Assembly: GCA_041395625.1 (NCBI GenBank)
Contig: JAWLAE010000001.1
Coordinates: forward strand, 1,116,001 to 1,180,000
Reading direction: 5' to 3'
Length of the DNA stretch: 64,000 nt
Origin: CADEED01 sp041395625
GTDB taxonomy: Bacteria; Pseudomonadota; Gammaproteobacteria; Steroidobacterales; Steroidobacteraceae
The notes below the pieces were generated by a model. The model made no database searches. It was not told where the DNA came from and saw nothing but the letters and a program-made list of their open reading frames with translations. Positions 1 through 9,117 of the stretch are shown here, in pieces. Numbering within the stretch: position 1 is the stretch's first letter; the number at the start of each line of letters is the position of its first letter. A program made the position numbers and the translations under genes.

Positions 1-972
1 GACGTGTCGGCCCATCTGCTTCGCGGCGGGCGCGATCCCTGGGACCATGCCGGACAATGACGACACACTCGCCAGATCACCTGCAACGAAGATCTCCGGA
101 TGGCCAGGCACCGTGAGGTCGGTTTTCACCTCGACTCGGCCGGCGCGATCGAGCGCCACGCCCAGATCACGTCCCAGCGGCGAGGCGGCGACGCCCGCGG
201 CCCAGACCACGGTTCGTGCACTGACGAATTCATCGCCAATGCGCACACCATCCGCAGATATCGCAGTGATGGCCTGTCCGGTCCTGACCGTAACGCCGAG
301 CCGTACGAGCTGCCGCTCCGCGGCCGACGACAGCGACGGCGCCAATGCGGGCAGCACCCGCGGGCCCGCTTCCACCAGCAGGACATTCGAGGCGGCAGGG
401 TCAATACGCCGGAACTCCCGCTTCAACGTGTGCCGCGCAATTTCCGCCATCGTACCCGCCAGTTCCACGCCAGTGGGTCCGCCACCAACGATCACGAACG
501 TCTGCCAGGCCAGCCGTTCATCTGGCGTTGCCGCCGCCTCCGCCTGCTCGAATGCCAGCAGGAAGCGGGCGCGCATCGCCAGTGCATCCTCGAGTGTCTT
601 CAGACCGGGCGCATGCGGCCGCCATTCGTCGTGGCCAAAGTACGAATGCGTGACGCCGGCCGCAACGACGAGGTAGTCGTAGCTATGCGCCGAGCCGGCG
701 ACGGCTATCGTCTGCGCGTCGACATCGATCGACTGCACTTCACCCAGCAGAACGGTGACATTCTGCTGGCGACGCAGTATGTGCCGCAGCGGCGCCGCAA
801 TCGACGGCGCTGCTAGGCCGGCGGTTGCCACCTGATATAACAGCGGCTGAAACAGGTGGTGGTTGCACGAATCGATCAGCAGGATCTCGACCGCCGCATC
901 ACGCAAGCCTCGCACGACGCTGAGACCCGCGAACCCACCGCCAATCACCACGATTCTTATTGGCCTCGTCAT
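1..972 (-). CDS. ndh: Type II NADH dehydrogenase (NDH-2), 3' end outside window
   Basis: Single-subunit flavoprotein that would pass electrons from NADH to quinone at the inner face of the cytoplasmic membrane without pumping protons. The protein starts MTRPIRIVVIGGGFAGL, an FAD-binding Rossmann motif at residues 11-16. A second dinucleotide motif, VIVGGGPTGVELAG, lies near residue 165, and HHLFQPLLYQVA is typical of NDH-2. About 324 residues are inside the window. The C-terminal part, which normally carries the membrane-anchoring helix, is cut off by the window edge. The ATG at 972 is the first in-frame start directly before the Rossmann fold. The family call is firm; whether the substrate is NADH or NADPH is not resolved. 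Confidence 0.9.
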   Translation of the reverse strand, partial: MTRPIRIVVIGGGFAGLSVVRGLRDAAVEILLIDSCNHHLFQPLLYQVATAGLAAPSIAAPLRHILRRQQNVTVLLGEVQSIDVDAQTIAVAGSAHSYDYLVVAAGVTHSYFGHDEWRPHAPGLKTLEDALAMRARFLLAFEQAEAAATPDERLAWQTFVIVGGGPTGVELAGTMAEIARHTLKREFRRIDPAASNVLLVEAGPRVLPALAPSLSSAAERQLVRLGVTVRTGQAITAISADGVRIGDEFVSARTVVWAAGVAASPLGRDLGVALDRAGRVEVKTDLTVPGHPEIFVAGDLASVSSLSGMVPGIAPAAKQMGRHV

Positions 973-1005
973 CCGGCAGGAATTCTATCCTGCCTCGCAA
1001 CGGGA

Positions 1006-1851
1006 TCAGGCGTGAGTCTCGGCCCGCCGTGCACTCCGCCAACCCTGCCACGCCAGATACAGCGCACCGGCGATCGACAGATACACGCCAAATCCTATTG
1101 AAATGGCCTTGCGCATGTCCGCAGCGGCTTGCCTCGCAGCCTGGCGTGCCATTTGCTGATACTCGGCGCCGCCGAAAGTGTCGAGGGCTGCCTCGCTGGC
1201 GGAGATCTGCGACGAGATCTTGAAATAGGCGACCATCAGGACGAGCAACATGAGCGCCAGCGGCGCTGTCATGCCCAACGCAGCGCGCCGGTCCGGCCAC
1301 GCGAGCGGCAGCAGCACCGCGAGTATCGCGACGAAGCTGAGCACACCATAGATCCCGGCACTACCACCACCGCCGAGTGCGGCCAGGCTCTCGAGACCGC
1401 TCGCGTTGAGCAGCTTGAGTCCTTGGTAGAACGTTACGGAATTCTCGCCGAGAAAGCCCATGTTGATCGATACAGCAGGCAGGAAATACCAGCCGATTGC
1501 CACTGCCGCCAACGCCGCGAGCGTCGAGTAGCCGATTTTCCGGGCATAGTGCGCTGCTGCCGGCAGGCCTTTGGCTTGCAGCTCGGCGGCGAATTTTTTC
1601 GCAGTGTCCTGAGCGGCACCAAGCGCCTGCGCGGCCTGCTCACCGGCGAGACCCTGAACGCCGACAGCGCGCAGGGCGATCAGCCGATCCTGCTCGTCGA
1701 GCTCGGCGTCGACCGCGCCATTGACCCGCGGAGCGAATTCCGAGCGCCAAACTGCCTCGAGATTGAACGGGTATTGCTTGCCCTCCACGTACACCAGGCC
1801 ATCGCCCGTCGTTGTGTCGCGCAGAATGCGGCCTCGTTTGATCGTGCTCAT
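1006..1851 (-). CDS. Multi-pass membrane protein of unknown function
   Basis: A 281-residue protein. It opens with a polar domain of about 110 residues that reads like a small beta-rich module (KRGRILRD, GDGLVYVEGKQYPF). It then has about four hydrophobic segments (LAALAAVAIGWYFLPAV, GVLSFVAILAVLLPLAW, APLALMLLVLMVAYF, FGVYLSIAGALYLAW). The ATG at 1851 was chosen over a start 16 codons upstream because GGAGGAGC lies just before it. Similar proteins combine a stress-like N-terminal domain with a membrane anchor, but I do not recognise a named family. It lies on the same strand as the secreted protein at 1872-2351, 20 bases downstream of that gene, and may be cotranscribed with it. Confidence 0.75.
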   Translation of the reverse strand: MSTIKRGRILRDTTTGDGLVYVEGKQYPFNLEAVWRSEFAPRVNGAVDAELDEQDRLIALRAVGVQGLAGEQAAQALGAAQDTAKKFAAELQAKGLPAAAHYARKIGYSTLAALAAVAIGWYFLPAVSINMGFLGENSVTFYQGLKLLNASGLESLAALGGGGSAGIYGVLSFVAILAVLLPLAWPDRRAALGMTAPLALMLLVLMVAYFKISSQISASEAALDTFGGAEYQQMARQAARQAAADMRKAISIGFGVYLSIAGALYLAWQGWRSARRAETHA

Positions 1852-1871
1852 TCGTGCTCCTCCCCGTGTTG

Positions 1872-2351
1872 TTAGGCTGGTTGGCGCGTCGGCGCACACC
1901 GCTTGAGCGGCACGTTGTCGAGCGGAAACCGTTTGTTGAGTGCCTGCGCAGTGCGGACGATCTTGTTGTACCGCGCCATGCCGGGCGCCTTCGATTCCTC
2001 GCCCTGCAGGATGCTGAGCTTGGTTACACCGCGTCTTTCATCGGCATTGAAAAAGATCGTGAAGGGCGACTCGCCGCTGTCGATCTCCGGCATCGCGGTG
2101 ACCACGATGCCGGCGTAGTCAGGCCCAAAGAACGTCGTCGGCCAGCCCAGGTTGCCGTACGACATGCTGTCGGTGCCGTTGATCAGCGTGACCTGCAGGC
2201 TGCCGACCCGAAAGCGCAATGGCGAATTGCACTTGGCGCTGGCCGGTACCCAGTCGCCGCGAAACTGTTCCGCCGCAGGCTCGCCTGCGAATGCGGCTGG
2301 CGCCGCCGCGGATACTGCCAACACAACCAGGACTATCAGTTTGTACTTCAT
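1872..2351 (-). CDS. Secreted hypothetical protein
   Basis: A 159-residue protein with a clear Sec signal peptide (KYKLIVLVVLAVSAAAPAAFAG, cleavage after AFA near residue 22). The mature part begins EPAAEQFRGDWVPASAKC and contains a second Cys near the C-terminus, so a disulfide is possible. The 'FRGDW' and 'C..PLRFRVG' pattern resembles small periplasmic proteins that bind ligands in a lipocalin-like way, but this is a weak resemblance and no function is assigned. It lies between the CHAT operon and the membrane gene at 1006, all on the minus strand. Confidence 0.7.
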   Translation of the reverse strand: MKYKLIVLVVLAVSAAAPAAFAGEPAAEQFRGDWVPASAKCNSPLRFRVGSLQVTLINGTDSMSYGNLGWPTTFFGPDYAGIVVTAMPEIDSGESPFTIFFNADERRGVTKLSILQGEESKAPGMARYNKIVRTAQALNKRFPLDNVPLKRCAPTRQPA

Positions 2352-2421
2352 GACGCACCCCTTTCATCAATAAAGACGAAGATGCGACGCAATTGTCAGG
2401 CGCCAACCGGATTGCGATTGG

Positions 2422-5400
2422 TCAGCGCCAGGTTCCGGACAGCGCGAAGCCGGCCCAAAAATAGGGGTGTGAGTAGTCAGGGACCCCGGAGCCGGCGGAA
2501 TGTAGCAGTGACAACTGCGCACGCTGCAAAGCAGTAGCGACGTCCTGATGTTCGGAACCGAAGCGGTCATACAATTCGTGCATCAGCGTCGCAGTGCTGG
2601 CGTCCGGTACGCGCCACAGCGTAGCGAGAACTCGCCCGGCACCGCGCTGCTGGACGATCGCACTCAATCCTTCGATCTCCCGACCATCATCAGTAGTAGC
2701 ACCTCCCATTGCGGTCTGACAGCCCGACAGAGTCGCAAGTTCGAGGCCCTGGAAATCGAGCGTACGGATACGATCCAGCGTCAGGCGACTACCATCGCCC
2801 AGCACCAGGAACGAGCGCAACGCATTGCCCGGACGCAAACTGAAGTGGGTGCCGATATGCAGCACGGAAAAATCGCTCGGCGCCTTGAGACTGGCCGTCA
2901 GCTTGTCTGCTGTGAAGGCGAGATCCGCATAGCCCTCGCCGTCCAGCGCGCCGTCGCCACGGTCGCGAGCGGTACAGGCGCGACTGCCGGCAGCCAGTCC
3001 GGCGATGGGGCCGCGCACGACGTAACACAGCTCATCGGCCACGCCCGGCAGAGCATCGAAGCCAGCCACGGCCTGGGTCACGCCGAACCCCCGCACGGAG
3101 AGCGCTCGTGATCGGTTCTGGCCCGTCGCCGAGGCCGCGCTCATGGGCGCATAGAGCTGCAACGCATACTTCTCAGCGAGATAGGCGCTGCCGTCATGCA
3201 GGGCGGCAAATGGCAGATAGCGCAGCACGCCGTCCGGCCACAACACTAACAACCGAGCGCCGGCTCGGCGTGCGGCCTCGTCCAGTGGTTTGGCCAGCAA
3301 GTCGTACAGCGAGCGCGACAGGCCTGACACATCCTCGCGGCGGCTGATCGCGTCGAGATATCGTCCGATATCGAGCCGCAATGCGGCGGCATCGACAGGC
3401 GTTTCATATGCAGTTTGTCCATTCGACGTGGCAATGATGAGGCGGAGATGCGTTTCCGTCAGCAGGTACACGCCGATGGCACTGTCCTCACCAAAGCGCG
3501 CGCGTTCCCCCGCAAGACCCAACGCCGTCACCTCACGACTCAGTTTCGGCAGCAATGTCGTGGACGACTGCTCCGCTACGAAAACCTGAATACGTCGCGC
3601 GCGATCGAATTCTGCGACAGTTTGCCCCGTCAGCAATCGGTCTAGCTGGTGTTGCTCGGTGGGCGTGATGAGATCCGCTTCCGCGAGTCTCGCCAGGCGT
3701 TCGATTTCCTGGCCGACCGCGGCATCGGCACGCAGCAGGCTGGCATAAGTGGACCACAGATCCTGCTCAGCGCCGTTCAGCGAAATCGTTCCGCCGCTGG
3801 CGCCCACGCTGGCATCGCGCAGCACGAAGTCGTACAGCTCCTCAGCCTTCAGCAGCGCGAGCACTTGCAGCCCCTCATCGATTCTGCCGGCGGCCATCAG
3901 CCAGTCTGCCACCGATCGATAGGCGCTGACTTTGTCCCGCAGGAAGCCAGGCTCCAGCCGCTCAGCCGCCCCCTGGAACCACGTACGCAAGCTCTCTATT
4001 TCCGCCAGCGACTGTTTGCCGAACAGAATCGCGAGGGCGTGATTGCCGCGCTGCTGCAGCAGACGCGCCAGTTGAAACCTTGCCCGCCAGGCGGGATCCG
4101 GCGTGCCGAGTGTTTCGGCCGCCGCCAGCGCGCGCACGGCGAGGTCGTAAGCTGCGGCGGAATCGCCTTGTTGCAGAGCCAGCGAAGCTGCGTTCGCATA
4201 GTAGTCGTGCCGGAGACCTGGATCTGCCTCCCGAGCCGCGCGCAGCATGGCAGCTGCCTGCGTGCAATGCGGTGTCGCGGCGCGCTGCAGGCTGATTTCG
4301 ACCGCACACAACTCGTTAGTGACTCGCAGCAAGGCGGGATGTCCGGGCGGTAATCGTCCCGTGAACAGCTGCAAGGCCTGATCCAGCAGTGTCTCGGCGC
4401 GCGCCGGATCGTGGGTGCTGGCACCCTGCGCCTGCCCAACCAACGCCGCTGCGCGTTCCATGGAGAGCGTGGCGTCGTCGTCGACCACTGCCAATGCCTT
4501 GGCGAAGGCGGCGTCGGCCGCCGCCAGCTCGCCGACACCGGCCAGCACCGAACCCAGGCCGCGATAGTGGCCCGCCAACACTTGCCGCGGTACATCGGCG
4601 CGTTGCGATTCGATAATGGCCGCGGAGCGCTCATAGTAGCCCAACGCGGCGGGCAGCTCGCCCAGCGCCCGGTGCACCGCAGCGACGTTGTCGATAACGC
4701 CGACGAGCGCCGGCGCCGCCGCGCCCAGCTCTGCTTCGCCGACCGTCAGCGCGCGGACTGCAAACGGCAGCGCCTCGCGCGGCTTGCCGCGCGCGTTCAG
4801 CAAGCTGGCGAGCTGTGTCAACGCCGCGAGCTGATGCCGCTGCAGCGGCCCATCATTCGATTCTGCCAGGCGCACAGCTTCGCGCGCCGCGTTCTCCGCC
4901 TCAACGAATTCATCGAGCTGCTGGAGCGTCCGTCCGAGCAGCACGTAGGCCGGCACGAGTTGCGCCGGGCCATGTGGCAGCTGACGCTCGATCGCCAGCA
5001 AGGCCTCGGCGTGCTGACGTGCCGTTGCAAATCTTTCCTCGCGTAGCGCGACATTCGCCAGTGCGTTCTCGATCGCGGCAGCCGCCTCGCTCACACTCTC
5101 GTTGTTGGCAGCGAGAATCCGCTGGGCGCGTTCGAGCAGTTGCCGAGCCGACTGGAAGTTGCGCTGGCTCAGCTCCACCTGCGCGAGCCCGACGAGAATC
5201 TTCTGCAACTCGATCTGCCTGGCGCCGGGCACGAGCTCGCGGATTCGAAGCGCCGCGCGCCACTCGTCGGCAGCACGGGCCAAGCGGCCTTCGCGAAACG
5301 CCATCCAGGCATTGGCAACATGCAGCTCGGCGATCTCCGGCGCATCGGCCCCCAGATGCCGCTGCAGCAGCGGTTCCGCGAACTCCAGCAGCGCCCGTGC

Positions 5401-5712
5401 CTCGGCAAATTTCTCCAGGTAGGCGATCAGCGGCGTGGCGAGTGACTGCGTCCACCACGCTATTTCCAATGAATCTGCGCCGTACTCGGCCACCACGCGC
5501 GGGATCGTGGCGCACATGATCCTCACCGCCTCCAACGGGTCGGTCTCGCCCACGGTCTCGATCCGCTGCTTCAGGGCCGCGACCGATTCTGCAGCATCCT
5601 CGAGCGGCCATTGTGTCTGGCAGGTGGCAGGTAGCGGCACATCGGCTGCCACTGCCAGGTTGCCGACCGCGCAGCTCGCGAGCAGGGCGAGCCAGACAGC
5701 GCTGCGCATCAT
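2422..5712 (-). CDS. Exported TPR-repeat protein with C-terminal CHAT (caspase-like) domain
   Basis: A 1096-residue protein. Residues 1-22 form a signal peptide (MRSAVWLALLASCAVGNLAVA). About 600 residues of alpha-helical TPR-type repeats follow. The last ~350 residues are a CHAT domain. The CHAT His is in VLHIGTH (about residue 950) and the Cys in ATLSGCQTAMGG (about 998), followed by the usual GAGRVLATLWRV segment. CHAT domains belong to the caspase-hemoglobinase fold; both catalytic residues are present, so proteolytic activity is plausible. The start ATG overlaps the stop of the upstream membrane gene by four bases, indicating translational coupling with the ECF sigma operon. Most CHAT proteins are cytoplasmic, so the signal peptide is the odd feature. 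Substrate unknown. Confidence 0.88.
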   Translation of the reverse strand: MMRSAVWLALLASCAVGNLAVAADVPLPATCQTQWPLEDAAESVAALKQRIETVGETDPLEAVRIMCATIPRVVAEYGADSLEIAWWTQSLATPLIAYLEKFAEARALLEFAEPLLQRHLGADAPEIAELHVANAWMAFREGRLARAADEWRAALRIRELVPGARQIELQKILVGLAQVELSQRNFQSARQLLERAQRILAANNESVSEAAAAIENALANVALREERFATARQHAEALLAIERQLPHGPAQLVPAYVLLGRTLQQLDEFVEAENAAREAVRLAESNDGPLQRHQLAALTQLASLLNARGKPREALPFAVRALTVGEAELGAAAPALVGVIDNVAAVHRALGELPAALGYYERSAAIIESQRADVPRQVLAGHYRGLGSVLAGVGELAAADAAFAKALAVVDDDATLSMERAAALVGQAQGASTHDPARAETLLDQALQLFTGRLPPGHPALLRVTNELCAVEISLQRAATPHCTQAAAMLRAAREADPGLRHDYYANAASLALQQGDSAAAYDLAVRALAAAETLGTPDPAWRARFQLARLLQQRGNHALAILFGKQSLAEIESLRTWFQGAAERLEPGFLRDKVSAYRSVADWLMAAGRIDEGLQVLALLKAEELYDFVLRDASVGASGGTISLNGAEQDLWSTYASLLRADAAVGQEIERLARLAEADLITPTEQHQLDRLLTGQTVAEFDRARRIQVFVAEQSSTTLLPKLSREVTALGLAGERARFGEDSAIGVYLLTETHLRLIIATSNGQTAYETPVDAAALRLDIGRYLDAISRREDVSGLSRSLYDLLAKPLDEAARRAGARLLVLWPDGVLRYLPFAALHDGSAYLAEKYALQLYAPMSAASATGQNRSRALSVRGFGVTQAVAGFDALPGVADELCYVVRGPIAGLAAGSRACTARDRGDGALDGEGYADLAFTADKLTASLKAPSDFSVLHIGTHFSLRPGNALRSFLVLGDGSRLTLDRIRTLDFQGLELATLSGCQTAMGGATTDDGREIEGLSAIVQQRGAGRVLATLWRVPDASTATLMHELYDRFGSEHQDVATALQRAQLSLLHSAGSGVPDYSHPYFWAGFALSGTWR

Positions 5713-6317
5713 GGTTTGGGCCGCTGCTCGATCTCGACGCGCAGCACACCATCGGGTGGCGCACGCAAGCCGTAACGTCGCAGTAGCGCGCGCACGTCCG
5801 CCGTCAACGGACTCGGCAGCTCGGCATCCACACCGTGCCTGCCGAATGATTCGTAGCCTGTTGCAACCACGCCGGCCGCGCGCAGCGACTGTAACAACTG
5901 CTGTTTGAGCGCGAGCGGGTCGTCCGCCTGCAGACGGACGATACCGTCGTCTGCCGTGCGCACCGGCAGGGATTCCGGCGCGGGCGTTACCAACCAGGTG
6001 ATCGCAACGGCGAGGGCGACGATCGTCGCCGCCGCCGCCGCGCGCCAACGCATGCGCCTACCCGTCGGCAATCGGACTGCGCTTCCGCTCGTATCTGCCG
6101 TCAACAGGCCAGCCGCGCGCGCTTTCTCGAGCAGCACGGCGAGACGTTGTTCGCGGTCTGCCGGCGGGTCGTCCGCGGTCCCCATGTCCGTGCGCGCACT
6201 CAGCTGCGTGACGAGCGCCTGCCGCAGCAGCCGCCCCTCGCGCGACGCCGGCGTTGCGTCGATCGACGCACGGCCGGCGAGCGCCGCCAGCCAGTTGTCT
6301 TCACTGCTGTCAGTCAT
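5709..6317 (-). CDS. Single-pass membrane protein linked to ECF sigma factor (possible anti-sigma or transducer)
   Basis: A 202-residue protein with a cytoplasmic-type N-terminus of about 105 residues, one membrane segment (AAAATIVALAVAITWLV) and a C-terminal domain of about 80 residues that would lie in the periplasm. The N-terminus includes a long charged helix (DREQRLAVLLEKARAAG). No HxxxCxxC zinc motif is present, so this is not a classical ZAS anti-sigma factor. Its ATG at 6317 shares one base with the stop of the sigma gene, and its own stop overlaps the CHAT start by four bases. Position and topology suggest it relays a signal between the sigma factor and the exported CHAT protein. That role is inferred from context only. 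Confidence 0.75.
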   Translation of the reverse strand: MTDSSEDNWLAALAGRASIDATPASREGRLLRQALVTQLSARTDMGTADDPPADREQRLAVLLEKARAAGLLTADTSGSAVRLPTGRRMRWRAAAAATIVALAVAITWLVTPAPESLPVRTADDGIVRLQADDPLALKQQLLQSLRAAGVVATGYESFGRHGVDAELPSPLTADVRALLRRYGLRAPPDGVLRVEIEQRPKP

Positions 6318-6919
6318 CACGCGTCGCTGAACTCCAGTTCGTACCACTCGGCCAGATAGATACGCGCCCGCTTGCGACACTGCGAGATGTACTCGCGCGT
6401 GGCGCCGGGCGTGCGGCCGAGCAACTCGGCCACCTCCTCGTTGCTGAGGCCATCCTGCGCGATCCAGGCGATCACCGCGGCATGAGCGGGCGCCTCGCGC
6501 TCGAACCGCTCCCAACAACGTTGAAAGCAATCTGCATGTTGCCGCGCGCGCAACGCCTGTTGCGGTCCGGGATTTGCTTGACCAGCCAGATCGTCGAGCC
6601 GCCGCTCGGCCTCGGCACTCACGGCTTCATCTTCCAGGGACAGCTCGCGACCCGCACGGCGCAATCTATCCAGCATCGTATTCCTGAGTATGGCGCGTAT
6701 CCAGGGTAACAACTCCGACTGACCCTGGTACGTCGCACACCGCTGCCACACTCTGATAAAGGCATCCTGCACCGCGTCGCGAGCTGCATCCGCGTCGCGC
6801 AGCGTTCGCAGACCTTCGCGATACAGCTGATCGAAATAGCTGGCATCGAGCACACGCAGGGCACGCTCGATCGCCGCGCCGCCCTCACGACATGCCTGGA
6901 TGAATGCCTGTTTGTCCAC
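6317..6919 (-). CDS. ECF-type RNA polymerase sigma factor
   Basis: About 200 residues with sigma-70 region 2 (AARDAVQDAFIRVWQRC, then WIRAILRNTMLDRLRR) and region 4 helix-turn-helix (GLSNEEVAELLGRTPGATREYISQCRK split around residues 150-180). It should direct transcription of a small regulon, probably including its own operon. I placed the start at the GTG at 6919 (VDKQAFIQACREGG), where the family-like sequence begins. An in-frame GTG at 7009 would add 30 residues without family resemblance, so the start is uncertain. GGAACC boxes, the usual ECF -35 core, occur at about 6985-6990 on this strand and at 7046-7051 on the plus strand, but no convincing -10 was found for either. Confidence 0.87.
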   Translation of the reverse strand: MDKQAFIQACREGGAAIERALRVLDASYFDQLYREGLRTLRDADAARDAVQDAFIRVWQRCATYQGQSELLPWIRAILRNTMLDRLRRAGRELSLEDEAVSAEAERRLDDLAGQANPGPQQALRARQHADCFQRCWERFEREAPAHAAVIAWIAQDGLSNEEVAELLGRTPGATREYISQCRKRARIYLAEWYELEFSDA

Positions 6920-7134
6920 GGTTGACCTGGGCCATCTGCCGCAATGCAGCGCCGCAGGTGCAAGCGTACCGAACATCCATGTCGGGTTCCTATAGCTCGT
7001 TGCATCCACATCCCTCTTGACGGTCGAAACGCCAATCCGTCAGGGGGAACCCGGTCATTTTCGGGTCGGGCCTGACGTTTGCGCGGCCGGTACGTCTCTG
7101 GCTGCAGGCAGCGAAAAGAAGACAGGGGAAGGGA

Positions 7135-7395
7135 ATGAAAGTTGCGCACGTGATCCTGGCACTGGCTGGTGCCACCGCGGGTTGTGATTCGGGTCGCTGG
7201 ATCGAGTTGCCGCCCATCATCATGCAATGCGCCGATCTCGACAGCGGTGAGTTGCGCGCGGAACTCGCAAATCCCGACAAGTTCAGCATCGGACGAGGAA
7301 TGCTGCAGGGCGTGTGTGCACAGTCCGGCGCCGGTGTATTCACGGGCGAAACTCGTTGCAAGGACAAACTGGTGGAAGTGAGGTGTAAGGCATGA
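7135..7395 (+). CDS. Small secreted hypothetical protein
   Basis: An 86-residue protein with a signal-like start (KVAHVILALAGATAGC); the TAGC sequence could be a weak lipobox. The remainder contains three further Cys (MQCADL, GVCAQS, TRCKDK) plus a penultimate one. A ribosome site GGGAAGGGA precedes the ATG. It overlaps the next gene by four bases (ATGA) and so is the first gene of a four-gene operon of exported proteins that is divergent from the ECF sigma gene. I do not recognise the family. Confidence 0.6.
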   Translation: MKVAHVILALAGATAGCDSGRWIELPPIIMQCADLDSGELRAELANPDKFSIGRGMLQGVCAQSGAGVFTGETRCKDKLVEVRCKA

Positions 7396-8384
7396 ACACG
7401 CAATACCGTCCTGGCGCAGTACTGATGGCTGTGCTCGCTGTCGTCGCGGTAGCCGCCTGCGGATCCAAGCAGACCACGGGCGGGCGCACGGACGCAGCCC
7501 CTCGCACTAACACCGGCGCCAGCTCGCGCGGCAATGCCACGGCCGACGAGGTTGCGCGCGAAGCGCGTGGCAAGGTCAAGTGTCCAGCGCGTGTCGCAAC
7601 GCCGGCACGAGCGGCCAGCGCGCCGGTCGATGACGTGGTCGGCGTGCGGCCCGGCATGACCTACGAGGAAGCCGCGCACACCGTGCTGTGCAGCGACGAT
7701 CTGCTGGTCGTCAGCGATTCGATTTCCCGCGGTATCAATCTGCAGACCTACGGCCAGACGATACGCCAGGGGTTCACGGCCCGTCCGGCAGAGCCGCGGG
7801 TCGAGAAGAGCTCCAAACAGATCATGCAGGAAATGCAGGATGCCGCAATGGCACGCGGCGGCAACAGGATCGTTCGGGACATGCAGCCCGGGCAGACGAA
7901 ATGGTATGTCGGCACCATGGGCGTACCGGGCGCCGAGCGCGTGATCAACGTCGCGCGCGAGGAGTGGTTTGCAGCAGACCGTAACCCCGTGATCGGCACC
8001 GTCGAGCAGGCGCTCAAGGACAAGTATGGCGAGCCCACCAGGCAGCAGCGCTCGAATGGCAGTGTATATCTGACCTGGGGCTACGACCCGATGGGCCGTC
8101 GGATCACCGAGACTTCACGCCTCTACAACCGCTGCGCAGGCGTCGCGGACCCGGACGGCGGCACTAACTATTCGCCCGACTGCGGGCTCGTGATCGCCGC
8201 CGTCGTCTGGCCCCTGCGTGAGAACCCACAACTGGCCGAGTTCATGCAGGTCGGCGTGATCGATCAGGCCGGCGGCTATCAGGCGATCGAGCAAACCGAA
8301 CAGGCACTGCAGGCTGAGAATGCGGCTCGGCAGGCGCGCCAGGTGCAGGACGCCTCGAAGAACGCTGCCACGCCCCAGCTCTAG
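7392..8384 (+). CDS. Lipoprotein, paralogue of the protein at 24103-24924
   Basis: A 330-residue protein with a lipobox signal peptide (AVLAVVAVAACGSK, Cys at about residue 23). After a low-complexity linker it has a GVRPGMTYEEA segment near residue 85 and a segment EQALKDKYGEPTRQQ followed by VYLTWGYDPMGR near residue 215-240. A C-terminal Gln/Ala-rich coiled segment ends SKNAATPQL. The GMT, KYG and tail motifs recur in the secreted protein at 24103-24924, which suggests a paralogous family. The start overlaps the preceding gene (ATGA). Likely an outer- or inner-membrane-anchored periplasmic protein; function unknown. Confidence 0.75.
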   Translation: MNTQYRPGAVLMAVLAVVAVAACGSKQTTGGRTDAAPRTNTGASSRGNATADEVAREARGKVKCPARVATPARAASAPVDDVVGVRPGMTYEEAAHTVLCSDDLLVVSDSISRGINLQTYGQTIRQGFTARPAEPRVEKSSKQIMQEMQDAAMARGGNRIVRDMQPGQTKWYVGTMGVPGAERVINVAREEWFAADRNPVIGTVEQALKDKYGEPTRQQRSNGSVYLTWGYDPMGRRITETSRLYNRCAGVADPDGGTNYSPDCGLVIAAVVWPLRENPQLAEFMQVGVIDQAGGYQAIEQTEQALQAENAARQARQVQDASKNAATPQL

Positions 8385-8394
8385 GTAGACGTGC

Positions 8395-9090
8395 ATGCAA
8401 CAGATACTCTGGTTCTCTCTCCTGGCCATCGGGCTGGCAGCCTGCGGCGATGGCAGTCGCACACTGGCCGGCGCGACGCCGCCAGCTGCCAGACCGTCGG
8501 ACGTGACGGCTAGACAAACCCTCGACGATCGGCGCGGCGAACTCGTCGATCCCGATGCCAGCGCAATGGTGTTCCTCTACTACCAACTCGCGGGCATCGA
8601 TCCGCCGATCGACGAGTGGATCGAGCAGGACTTGCGGGTCTTGTCCGCGCCGGCGATCGACAAGGCAGCGCGCCGCACCGCAGTGCGCGCCGAACTCGAG
8701 GCCGCCGCGCGCGCCGTTCAGGACGTCGGCGTCATTCACCTGACGATGAATGCCAATCTCAGTGACTACGATCCGAGCTATGGTGAATTCACCATCGGTG
8801 CGCTCGCCCCCAGCTCCTACGTGCCGTTCGATGCGTTTCGGCAGAAGATCGCACTGAGTTTCTCGAATGGCCGGACGGCTCAGATCTGGTCCGTGCCACA
8901 GGACCAGGCCCAGGCCATTCGCGACCAGCTGGGGTCGGGCCGGGACGCGTCGCTCGACGTAACAGTTCGGATCACCGGCGTGCAGCCGCGCCCCAACGGC
9001 GGCGCCGTGCTGGCGGCTGTGATGGATTATGAGCTGCGCCAGCGCAACACCGGGCAACGGATTGTACGCGTGCAGGTCGCCGATCGTTAG
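8395..9090 (+). CDS. Lipoprotein, hypothetical
   Basis: A 231-residue protein with a short lipoprotein signal (FSLLAIGLAACGDG; Cys at residue 17). The mature part has an acidic helical region and then a beta-rich domain (YDPSYGEFTIGALAPSSYV, IALSFSNGRTAQIW, VTVRITGVQPR) of the type found in periplasmic proteins that bind partners rather than catalyse. It sits 10 bases after the preceding lipoprotein and 27 bases before the next gene, so it is part of the same operon. No named family recognised. Confidence 0.72.
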   Translation: MQQILWFSLLAIGLAACGDGSRTLAGATPPAARPSDVTARQTLDDRRGELVDPDASAMVFLYYQLAGIDPPIDEWIEQDLRVLSAPAIDKAARRTAVRAELEAAARAVQDVGVIHLTMNANLSDYDPSYGEFTIGALAPSSYVPFDAFRQKIALSFSNGRTAQIWSVPQDQAQAIRDQLGSGRDASLDVTVRITGVQPRPNGGAVLAAVMDYELRQRNTGQRIVRVQVADR

Positions 9091-9117
9091 TACAGGGAAC
9101 TCGACCGAGGTGGAATC

